Assembly: GCA_030737835.1 (NCBI GenBank)
Contig: CM060857.1
Coordinates: 8,769,360 to 8,833,359, forward strand
Length of the DNA stretch: 64,000 nt
Reading direction: 5' to 3'
Source of the DNA: Acorus gramineus
Lineage: Eukaryota > Streptophyta > Magnoliopsida > Acorales > Acoraceae
Shown here in pieces: positions 55,601 through 64,000 of the stretch; position 1 is the first letter of the stretch, and every line of letters starts with the position of its first letter. The notes below the pieces were generated by a model. That model made no database searches. It was not told where the DNA came from and saw only the letters and a program-made list of their open reading frames with translations. Both the position numbers and the translations under genes were made by a program.

Positions 55601-58248
55601 TGTTATTCACTTTTATCCATTAATCAATAGTCGATCAAACAACAAAAACTTCATTATTACGTTTCTCAATGAGAATAACTAAAAACACGATCAAACAAAA
55701 AAAATGACTTATTCTATTGGTATAGTTATCTACCCCAGAGCTTATGTCGCTCCCCAAACGCGGGCTTAGTGTTAACAGTTAATTTGCTAGGAACATCAAT
55801 CCATAAACAGTTCCAGTGTCCTTCTCATGTCCAACTTTAACATCTTGGGTGCATTAGGCATATCCGTAGCAGTGTATTCTAGAGAACGACAAAATTGGAC
55901 ATGGATCCTTTCCTATCATCCTTTGATATGATGGATGACAAGGAATTTACATTCATAATTGGAATAAATGAAATTTCATAGGTTATCAGATACTAAAAAA
56001 TCTAAATTAACTAATTTACAGGCTTCATAGCATTAATTCACTGTCTGTTATTTGTAAGCTTTTGCATTATGTAACTAACATGCAGACATCTGGCTGGGCT
56101 GCAAATTATACTTTCGAGTGTCTGAGTTGATTTGTTGTTTGCAATTTTCTTTGGGATAAGTATAGCTTTTTAACTCTAGTAGAACATGTTAAAGTAAAAA
56201 CACCAAGATATCCGGGACACAATGAACCATGGATATCTGTATGTGCCCAATCTAATATCTTGGTCATTATACAATGCATATTAGACATCAATCTTAGAGA
56301 ATTCCTGATTACTTATTTGATATGCTTTATTTGTTTGATTTGGCTGAGCTCAATTTATGTGTACATTTGCTGAATCATACCACTCTAATTCCCACAAATC
56401 TTCTTTCATTCTATATGGTCCTATATGTTAAGGTATAATACATTTACTTCCTTGAAATTTATGGCAATCCCATTTAGATTCCTTCAAATTTGGGGCCAAA
56501 TATACAAGTCTCTTAAATGTTTTGTGGTTAATATAGTAACAGTATAACATGGCATGTAACAGTAACAGTTACCAATTAAAAAAAATAGTATTACATGGAA
56601 TTCAGTAGCAGTTTTAAGTCCCCACAAAAATAGAAAAGAAAACCATCTCTGAAAATAATCAATTTGTCCTTGAACCTATTTTCACTCTTATCCCCTTTTG
56701 TAACTCTCTCTCTCACACTCACAATCACCTCACACCCTCCTTTCTCCACCTTGGCCACTGCTTTGACCACCGTCGCCTCTCCCCCACACCTTTTTGTTGG
56801 AGATGGATAGAGAAGATGGATTGGGGGGTGTGTAGAGAAATGATTCTGTTTTGGTAGAAGGGCAAAATAGAAATTTTATGACACAGATTAAGAGTAACCA
56901 TATATGGATTAGTTGCCACTGAAGGTAGGAAGTTGTTTGAAAGCACATGTACATTTTCTCCCCAAGTTTGTAGGGACTTGTGTATTTAAAGCACAATTAG
57001 TGTAGCAACTCAGTATTCTATGATAGCACTCAAAATGGCTGGTAGAATATGACACTAGTAGGAGACCATCAGCAATATTTCAAGAATAGAAGTACTAGCA
57101 AATTTTAGACACATTGCACCCCTTGCTATGATGCTACGGATATGAATATGACATACCAAAGGGAATTAGGCATAATTTCAGAATGAAATGAGTGGTCCTT
57201 TCCTGGCTGAAGGTAAATATTCCTCCATATGCATAATATGTTGTGAGATTATCCATATTGATGTAATAATCAGTTTGATTATCCTGACATGTCGCAGCCT
57301 CAATTTCACTTCAGTGCCTTTTCTCTCTACTTGATTAGCACATAAAATTTGCTAGTTCCTCCTGCTAAGCTATCATAAGCTGCTTTCAGACAAGAGACTG
57401 CAGGCCTCCAGAAGAAGGAAATCGAACTAAAAAAAGCAGCCGCCAAAGGGAGCAAGGCTGAACAGAAAGCCAAAAAGAAGCAGGTAGAGGATGAGATTTC
57501 CCGGCTCTCAGCCTCCCTCAAAGCAAAGCAAGCCAAAGAACTCGCCTCACTAGGCTATGGAACCAGCGAGGGAAATGACAAGGCCAGACTCGACAATCTC
57601 GTGATGGCCATAGCCGGCGTTACTGTCACCAACCAAGGCGAGCGCTCGAAACCCACTAAAGGCGCACGAAGACGAGGGAAAAGAGCTCAACAAGAAGCAG
57701 ACAGAGAGCAAAGAATACAAGAGGAGCAGAGCAATCTCATCAGTGACCGCATGATCGAAGACGAGCAACTTGAGAAGAAGCTCGAGCCGCTCGGACTCAC
57801 GATCAATGAAATAAAGCCGGATGGTCACTGCCTGTACCGGGCCATCGAAGACCAGCTGTCCTCTAAGGTTACTTATCAGGAGCTCCGAGAAATGGCTGCC
57901 AATTACATGAGAGAGCACGTGAACGACTTCCTCCCGTTCTTCTTGTCAGATAACAGCAACAACAGCAAGTTCGACTTGGATTCGGATGTGCCATTGTTGG
58001 AGAGGTTCGAGAATTACTGCAAGGAAGTTGAGTCTACAGCTGCATGGGGAGGGCAGCTCGAGCTGGGTGCGCTCGCGCAATGCCTGAGAAAACACATCCT
58101 TATATTTTCGGGATCTTTTCCTGATGTGGAGATGGGGAAGGAATACAAAACCGATGATTCGAGTATCATGTTATCGTACCATAGGCACGCTTTTGGACTT
58201 GGTGAGCATTACAATTCGGTTGTTCCCGTTAGGATTATGAGAGGGTAG
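49700..58248 (+). CDS. OTU5: OTU-domain deubiquitinase, OTU5/OTUD6-like; join(49700-49794, 57390-58248)
   Basis: A cysteine protease predicted to cleave ubiquitin from proteins. It has two coding exons. Exon 1 is [11 protein letters not shown]...EMLSRH, ending ACAG|GTGAGT; exon 2 starts after TTTCAG and continues [20 protein letters not shown] in frame. The total of 954 nt gives 317 aa, close to plant OTU5 and animal OTUD6 proteins. The N-terminal half (about 20-165) is a charged coiled-coil region ([40 protein letters not shown]). The OTU domain is at about 168-315. Catalytic residues visible are Asp176 and Cys179 in [13 protein letters not shown] and His305 in [11 protein letters not shown]. 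The ATG at 49700 is chosen because it opens the conserved exon and follows a TC-rich leader. Stop TAG is at 58246-58248. In Arabidopsis the OTU5 protein affects chromatin at flowering and phosphate-response genes. The 7.6-kb intron is exceptional; the coding frame is intact. Confidence 0.93.
50275..50585. repeat. three ~110-bp degenerate tandem units in OTU5 intron
   Basis: Each unit contains GATGCATACAATCACCCACA, then a GGGTAAG..TTGAACT/CAAACTTGAGA word, then GGGAGCAA.CCATGGCTCTAGCC. Probably a decayed dispersed repeat. Confidence 0.6.
54858..54926. repeat. homopolymer C-run and A-run
   Basis: Two C-runs (about 13 and 14) broken by TTCCTGACCCCACA, then about 22 A. Likely to be error-prone in assembly. 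Confidence 0.9.
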
Positions 58249-60171
58249 GTCTTTGTTTGATTGGATTTTTTTTTTTTTCGTGTATAATCTTGCACGTAAA
58301 ATTGGATTTTATGGTGTTTAGACTATAATCAATCTTTCAGCTGCTGTTGGTGTTGCATTCAGCTTCTATGAACTTCTACAGTACATTTTGATTCCTTCAT
58401 TGAGCATATTTCAGACTTTTCCTATAATCGTGCATAATGATCATCTTTCATTAGTGAAACTTGAATGTCGGATTGTTTTCTTATTTTTAGTAGATTTAAA
58501 TAATTGTCAATAAGATTGTCTTTTACTATTTTTAGCGGAGTCTATATTTAGTGTCACAAAATATTGGAATATTTATATATCATTAAAAGCTTGTCTTCAG
58601 CACTTTTGGCATTAGTCTTTAGTGTATTTTTTTTTACCTATAAAATGAGTATTATTACTATACAATTCCTAGTGTAAGTTTTCCAAGAGGAAGATGTGTT
58701 ATGCAATTATGCAACAGAGGATCCAGTAATCTAACTGGTTATACAGGCCCCACATGGGCTTAATCCAGTTCGAGTTTATACAGCCACAGGTCGACACATG
58801 GGCTCAGTCCAGTTGTTCAAGGTAATACAACCACACATAGGGCTCAATCCGGTTGTTCAAGGATTTTTTGTTTGAAAAATGTTACTCTGTCCATTTACGG
58901 TCCAAAATGCAATGCAGACAGCATATGCTATCATTTTTTTAAAAAAAATCATATATTTTATTTAAAGAGAGATTTATTTTCATAAAATGTGAAATAAATA
59001 TTCAAATGAATTAAATGCTATTAGTTATAGAAAATGTGAAAATTTTTAACTCGATGTTACCTCGTTACAATCAATGGATGGAATTGGTATATGGGACTGT
59101 ATTTGGGATTACAAAAAAAAAAACTTGAGTATAACATAGATCTTTGTGTTTACCACGGGTGATAAGAAAATGATACGTCGAGTCCTGTTTGGAAACATGT
59201 CTATTGTCTTCAATAGTTTTGATTTTTATAAATACTCGTCTAATAAATTATATATCAATACGAAAAATGGAGTATATATTTAGATTAAACATTACATATT
59301 TTTATTTTTTGAAGAAATAAGAAAATTTAATCAAACATACACTACATTAGTGGAGTATATAATGATGTAAGATAGTAATTCCATTAGTAAAATGTATAGT
59401 CGACTAGGCGGTATTGATTATCAACACTCTTGGTGATATAATCTTCTAATTGTATAGAATGTATGTAATTATGTATCATTTTATGTCCTGCTAAAGTCAA
59501 TGGTCTTTTAAAATTAAAAAAATGTATATATTAGTTTTTCTTCGTAAAAGATATATATCTATTACTTACTTATCAAAAGGATTGTGATCTAGTTTTTTTA
59601 TTTTCTTTTTTATCCTTTAAATTTTTTAAAATTGATTAATCACTAATATCATATTTATTTAAATTTTAAATCATGTGGCCTATTTTGAATTATTTAAAAG
59701 AATCACTTTTGAAATGAAGATCTGCATGGATGGTAGTTATGATTCACTAGATTTCTAATTAAATATATGACTATTTTTTACTATAAGAAAACAGAGTGTA
59801 ACAACACCCTTTTTAAAATGTTTTTTTTTTCTTCTATCTGTTCTTCAATCACATCCCAAAAAATGGTTGAATTGAGCATCCAGATAAATTTTGTGTTTTC
59901 AATAAAAAATTGCTTAATAGGCAGATTTTTTTATTATCTTTTTCCCTGAATAGAAACTTCATATCTGAGTTTTGATTTAATTTGTTCAATCGTTTGATTT
60001 TTTTATATAACCCTGATTGTCATATTAATTGATTGATTAACTTATTATGGTTCCCTTTGCTTTGTAATTGGTAGACAAAGAACCGAGATCTAACAAGATT
60101 CATTAGAGTCTCCATTGACCATCATTCACATATTTCTAATTCTATATGTATAGGTACTTGCGTAATAGATT
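58249..60171. other. AT-rich region downstream of OTU5
   Basis: OTU5 3' UTR presumably ends within the first few hundred bases. Three tandem units of about 45 bp at 58725-58865 share ACAGCC/ACAACCACA..., ACATGGGCTCAGTCCAGTTGTTCAAGG-type words. No other gene found. Confidence 0.5.
58725..58865. repeat. short minisatellite 'CACATGGGCT(C/T)A(G/A)TCC(A/G)GTT'
   Basis: Three copies about 45-50 bp apart, each CACA(T)GGGCT.A.TCC.GTT, followed by GTTCAAGG in the last two. Confidence 0.75.
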
Positions 60172-60819
60172 TAGAGGTCGGCAACGGGCCATCCTGGCCA
60201 GGCCCGGCCCGTTGAAAGCCCAGGCCCGGCCCTGGGCCTAGCCGCGGGCCTGCTTGGTCAGTGGGCCCGGGCCGGCCCGTGGCCGAAAAAGAGGGCCCAG
60301 GCCTTGCACACGGCCCGTGCTTGAACAGGCCTGACGGGCCGGGCTCGGGCTTCAGACCATGGGTGGGCCTACAGGCCCAGATTTTAAACATCTTATTTCT
60401 TATGATTTTTTAATTTTAAATTGTTCATTTGTATATAATGTTAAAATAACACAAAATTTAAAGTATAATGTTAGAAAAAATATTTATATCTATTGAATTT
60501 TCAAAAATCAAAATATTAAATGAATTAATTACTTAAAAAAAAATAACTACATGAACTTAACTAGGTTTACACCTACATAAATGTCAATAATTTGTATAAT
60601 TCAATCACAATTAAATAAAAATTACATGTGACACATTCATTAAATTACCCCACATTGGCCTATGGGCCTGGTCCGTTGGCGGGTCTACGGGCCAGCCCGA
60701 ACGGGCCTGGCCCGGGCCCCAAAATCATGCCCGAGCCCGGCTCGCACTGAAAACGGTCTGCCCCCCTGTGAACCGGCCTGGGCCGGGCTTTCGGGCATCG
60801 GGCTTTTTGATAATCCCTA
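60172..60819. mobile_element. hAT-like non-autonomous element rich in GGGCC
   Basis: The left tip is TAGAGGTCGGCAACGGGCC, a familiar start of plant GGGCC-rich hAT-type repeats. The right side ends GGGCTTTTTGATAATCCCTA. Flanking octamers AATAGATT and GATGGATT agree at 6 of 8, consistent with a decayed 8-bp TSD. Both subterminal zones are packed with GGCCCG/CGGGCC words around an AT-rich core. The 89-aa minus ORF has no domain. Confidence 0.5.
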
Positions 60820-62560
60820 GATGGATTTGATGCAGTCCAATTATTGTTCGGAATACCCTTTGCTCGTATTAAATTAGAATTGAATGTTTTATTATTTCAT
60901 CGATCGATTATTATTTTTTGAGAACACACACGATAGAAGTGTTTTCTTAATATACAATTGTATTTAACTTTGTAATTTTGTTTGGACGAGGTCACCGCAA
61001 TTTGATTGTTATAGCGTAAATTCTTTTTTATGGAAACAAGAAGTCAATGATGCTTTTGATTCGCAATAAGTCTTTTTTACATTGGTTGATTATATGTTGA
61101 TGATTATTTATTTTGTTTTCTTTTTTCTTTTTTTTTTTGTTCAGGATGGGCGATTATGGTCTTTGACTAATCTTGTTATACTAAGGTCACATCTCTTTGA
61201 CTAAGAGAATAATATTTTTTTTTATGTTTTTAATCATCTTAATTTTTTATATTTATTAATTATCTTGTGGATCATTATTATTTTATTTTGATATTTTTTT
61301 TTTTTTTGTTCAAAGTGAATGATTAGAAGGATGATATGATTGTATGTCATCAAGTCTTTCGATTTTGTTTTCTATTTTTTTAGTTTGAATCAAGCAATAG
61401 AATATTTTTTTTAAATTTTTTTAATTTTTATATATTTATGATTATATATCAATGATCATGATTTTGAGCTTTCTATTATTCATGGTAGATGATTGGGAGG
61501 AAGATACGATCATGAGATCTTTGTCAATATCTACTCAGGTCATGTCTCTAGATATTTTTTGTCTTTTCAAGCTATGTAAGAGAGGAATATATTATTTAAT
61601 ATGTTTAAATCGCTCTTATGTTTTGTACTTATTCATTGTATTAATGATCATTGAAATTGTTTTTTATTATTTTTTAATTCTGTCTGGATGCATGATTCAA
61701 AGGATGATATTATCCCAAGAACTTAATCTTTCAAAACACACAAAGGTCATATATCTCAATGTATTTATTTATTTTCATGATTGTGAAATTCAATCAGTTT
61801 TTTATAGGGTTTGATTAGATGTCGTTTAAGTGACCAAAGGAAGTAGATGTAGTAAAAGGTAACGGAACATCTCTAAAATTCAATTTATGACTTGAATTAG
61901 GAGTTAGATTGTTATGCATTTATGATAATGAAATATGAGATAAATGATAAAAGATGAGTTTTATGTGGATGCTTTTTCATTTTATAATTGAACAGAGAAG
62001 TACCTTTAAATGTTAGCATGTTTTAGTTCTATTCCTTTTTATGCTCTTAATTCATAATGATGACTTTAAATTAATGGTTTAAATCAATTCATGAGTTATA
62101 TGGAAAGTTGATTTAAAAGACAAGATTGAGACAGCAAGAGATATGTAATTAATGTTTCATTTGTAAAAAAAATAATTGAGGAATATGTTTCGTTTGTAAA
62201 ATTGATTGGAAATGAACATTCAAATGTATGGCATTGTTACACCCAGATCCTTTCCAACTCCAATTCTAACCCTATATGCATCGATAAAAAATTAAAGATA
62301 TATATGCTCACGTTAACAAGGCATATATTCTGAAAGAATTTTTTTATATTTTCTATAAATGCATCCATGCAATTCATTGGAGTATATACTTCATTTTTTA
62401 TAAAGCATGTACCTCATTAGATGAGATATACTATTTTTTAAAAATTCAAAACACATGTAAATTGGAATTGAGACTGGATATGGAGTTGGAAATAACATTA
62501 TCCATATAAAAAAATGTTACATGTTGTAATTTTGCTCTTTTTTTGAAAAAAATATTGCAG
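60820..62560. other. AT-rich region with ~150-190-bp degenerate repeats
   Basis: From about 61080 to 61720 four degenerate units share 'TTATTTTTT(T)n', 'GTTCA.GATG..GATTA..AGGATGATA' and 'TGATTATTTATTTTG' words. They are very T-rich and non-coding. Nothing else recognised. Confidence 0.4.
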
Positions 62561-62572
62561 TGATGATATCCT

Positions 62573-63943
62573 GGCCCCAAATTATAAGCCTTACTCACAA
62601 GCCCCATGAGGTGTTATTATCTCATTGGTTGACTTGTTGACTTTTCAAAAATGGTAAAATGGTAAAATACAAATCTTCCATTCATTAAAAATTTGTTCTA
62701 TTAACTCAAATCCCCCTATTTTTTCTATTCAGTTATGACTCTTCCATGTGCATCTTGAAATCCATTTACAATAAATAAAAAAATTCCTCCCCTTTCTTTC
62801 CATTTTATACTCTCCGGTAATGATGATGATGATGATGTCTTCCTACAGTGATCCTTCAAAGCTTTTACATTCCGAATCAACGTGAAGAACTCCTCCATCT
62901 TCCTCTCTTCCTCCCCTTCATTTACAACTACTTCACCTCCACGAGAAACAAAAAGTGTTGCTGGTCTCTTCGTTTCGTCACCTTCCATAAAGTAAACCTT
63001 CTCTGTGTTACTATTTACAGTGAGAAATGAAAACAAAATACAAAAACAAAAACATGTGAATGCTCCTCTTCGGATCACCATCGTGGAAGCCATAGAAGCT
63101 TTGATTCGATTTCGATTATGGTTTTTTTTCTGTATTAAAAAAAATGTTATTTATGAAAATAGAGAGAGAAAGGTAAAATGATTATGTAACATTTATGTGA
63201 TTATAACTATAACAAAATATAACAGTGTTACACAAATATAACAATATTGCATAAATGTAACAGAAGTACATGAATATAATAGTTTTGTTACATTATAATG
63301 TAATCATATTGCATAAATGTAACTATTTCACAGCAATAGACACATGTAATTGACTGACTGTTACATTTATGAATGTAACAAATCTAAATCAATACACGCA
63401 TGCGGTTGACTGTTACATATACAAATGTAACAAAAATAATACAAATATGAAAAATAAATATTTATATTGTCAACAATATAACAGTAACATCATACAAACT
63501 ATCCATATATAAAACAGTAACGAGTGTTACATTTAAGATATAGGAGCAAAAACAAATCAAACTATGAAAAATGACATTCAGTACATAAAAAAATTTGTGT
63601 TTAAAATTTAAAACAATCAGCAAAACACACATCGATTATGAGTCAAATAATGTCAAACGCATTGAGACAAAATCCAAATAAAAAAAAATCCAAAACTTCA
63701 AATTCCTTCGAAGTAGAAATTAGAGCCGTGGAGATTCGTCAAGGTAGGAGGTAAGATTGAGGAGGAAGGAATAAAAAAAAATAAAAATAAAAATCCCACA
63801 GTCGGTTACATATATGAAAAAAAATTAAAACGTAATTGTCTTATCGTTTTGTGGGTATCAATTACCAAAAAAACAAAATAATCACACAAGGGTTAACAGG
63901 TATTAGATATATGCCACCTCATGGGGCCTGTGATGTTGGGGCC
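62573..63943. repeat. loose inverted repeat pair flanking the NIMIN-like ORF
   Basis: The left side has GGCCCCAA (62573-62580) and GCCCCATGAGGTG (62601-62613). The right side has the inverted copies CACCTCATGGGGC (63915-63927) and TTGGGGCC (63936-63943), in mirror order. Together they outline a 1.37-kb segment with the ORF inside. No TSD was identified. Confidence 0.5.
62725..63093 (-). CDS. small protein, possibly NIMIN-like (NPR1-interacting)
   Basis: The ORF is 122 aa from the first ATG (63093) and about 88 aa from an internal ATG (62988), ending TAG at 62725. The internal start gives MEGDETKRPATLFVSRGGE..., then EEERKMEEFFTLIRNVKALK, then a Ser run encoded by ATC/TCA repeats, then LPESIKWKERGG. 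The acidic stretch followed by a 'ME.FF.LIRN.K..KD' block resembles NIMIN proteins, which bind NPR1 in salicylic-acid defence signalling; I see no clear EAR (LxLxL) motif. The first ATG would add a hydrophobic CFCFCILFSFLTV segment like a signal peptide, so the internal start is favoured for a nuclear protein. The AT-rich surroundings and flanking inverted repeats leave open that this is a captured or decaying gene. Confidence 0.45.
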   Translation of the reverse strand: MASTMVIRRGAFTCFCFCILFSFLTVNSNTEKVYFMEGDETKRPATLFVSRGGEVVVNEGEEERKMEEFFTLIRNVKALKDHCRKTSSSSSLPESIKWKERGGIFLFIVNGFQDAHGRVITE

Positions 63944-64000
63944 TAAAAAACATTACTCAAAATATTCTTATATCTCGAAGGAGGTGATTTGTAACAGTGC
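63120..64000. other. AT-rich promoter-side region with 'ATGTAAC' repeats
   Basis: From 63185 to 63540 the word (C/A)AAATGTAACA or its complement TGTTACAT recurs more than ten times at irregular spacing. On the NIMIN-like ORF's strand this is its upstream region. No other gene to the window end. Confidence 0.5.

Larger units (their letters stand above)
49795..57389 (+). other. OTU5 intron (7595 bp)
   Basis: GTGAGT...TTTCAG. It holds AT-rich filler and repeat debris. At 50275-50580 there are three units of about 110 bp with 'CACCCACAAGCC...TTGGGTAAG...CCATGGCTCTAGCC' text. At 50930-51070 there is a T-rich, repeat-like insert. A pure C-run then A-run lies at 54860-54926. TA-rich decayed elements occur elsewhere. 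I found no complete gene or element with paired ends inside it. The ORFs it contains are short and unsupported. Confidence 0.7.

Noticed and set aside
57550..57918. 122-aa minus ORF opposite OTU5
   Set aside because: Shadow of the OTU5 coding exon; its composition follows the sense frame and no domain is seen.
61452..61814. 120-aa ORF near the right end
   Set aside because: Lies in T-rich degenerate repeats; hydrophobic Phe/Ile/Leu-rich text with no motif or gene context.
1..64000. rRNA, tRNA, snRNA or organelle insert
   Set aside because: I saw no tRNA cloverleaf with A/B boxes, no rRNA core words and no plastid gene. The Met-tRNA matches are only 12-base primer sites of retrotransposons.

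Overview
This window is nuclear DNA of a flowering plant, probably a eudicot. It is AT-rich, intron-bearing and gene-poor, and it is filled with plant-type retrotransposons (Ty1/copia and Ty3/gypsy with Met-tRNA primer sites), a Mutator-like element, a Helitron and small DNA elements. The species cannot be told from the sequence. Only two loci look like host genes: an OTU-family deubiquitinase (OTU5/OTUD6-like, 49700-58248, +, two coding exons around a 7.6-kb intron) and a small possible NIMIN-like gene (62725-63093, -).

Region 1 (1-39136) is a nest of transposons that can be unpicked by exact target-site duplications (TSDs). The base layer is a minus-strand copia element, with its 5' LTR at 38638-39136 and its 3' end at 1834-1851. 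Three insertions split it. (i) A plus-strand copia, ending in the LTR 1233-1833, sits in its 3' LTR. (ii) A 20.6-kb CACTA-like DNA element (2194-22827, TSD GTA) sits in its RNase H. (iii) A gypsy solo LTR 'A' (23600-36273, TSD GCTTG) sits in its RT. Solo LTR A is in turn split by a complete gag-only gypsy element 'B' (26081-35889, TSD CTGAA, two 3.5-kb LTRs). The CACTA-like element carries a gypsy solo LTR (4058-15410, TSD GTCAT) and a copia element 'C' with identical LTRs (15572-21297). The 4058-15410 solo LTR is itself filled by an Ale-type copia (4194-8692, TSD AAACC), a Helitron (10069-13059), a hAT-like element and a foldback element.

Region 2 (39478-48355) holds another gypsy solo LTR of the A/B family in minus orientation (39478-42572, TSD ATACA), remnants of a second LTR type and a hAT-like element. 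It ends with a 4-kb Mutator-like element (44394-48355, 9-bp TSD TTAGTGTTT) that carries a seven-copy 92-bp tandem array and a captured exon of a DJ-1/PfpI-family gene, so it is a Pack-MULE.

Region 3 (48356-64000) is the genic part: OTU5, AT-rich repeats, a GGCCC-rich hAT-like element, and the NIMIN-like ORF inside a loose pair of inverted repeats.

The most unusual structure is shared by the four very long gypsy LTRs. A TATA box lies about 250-400 bp in, so roughly 3 kb of each LTR should be transcribed leader. Inside it, conserved GT...AG splice-like sites flank a GC-rich, CpG- and (GC)n-rich filler whose length and sequence vary (590 to 1220 bp). All statements rest on reading the sequence; no database search was run.
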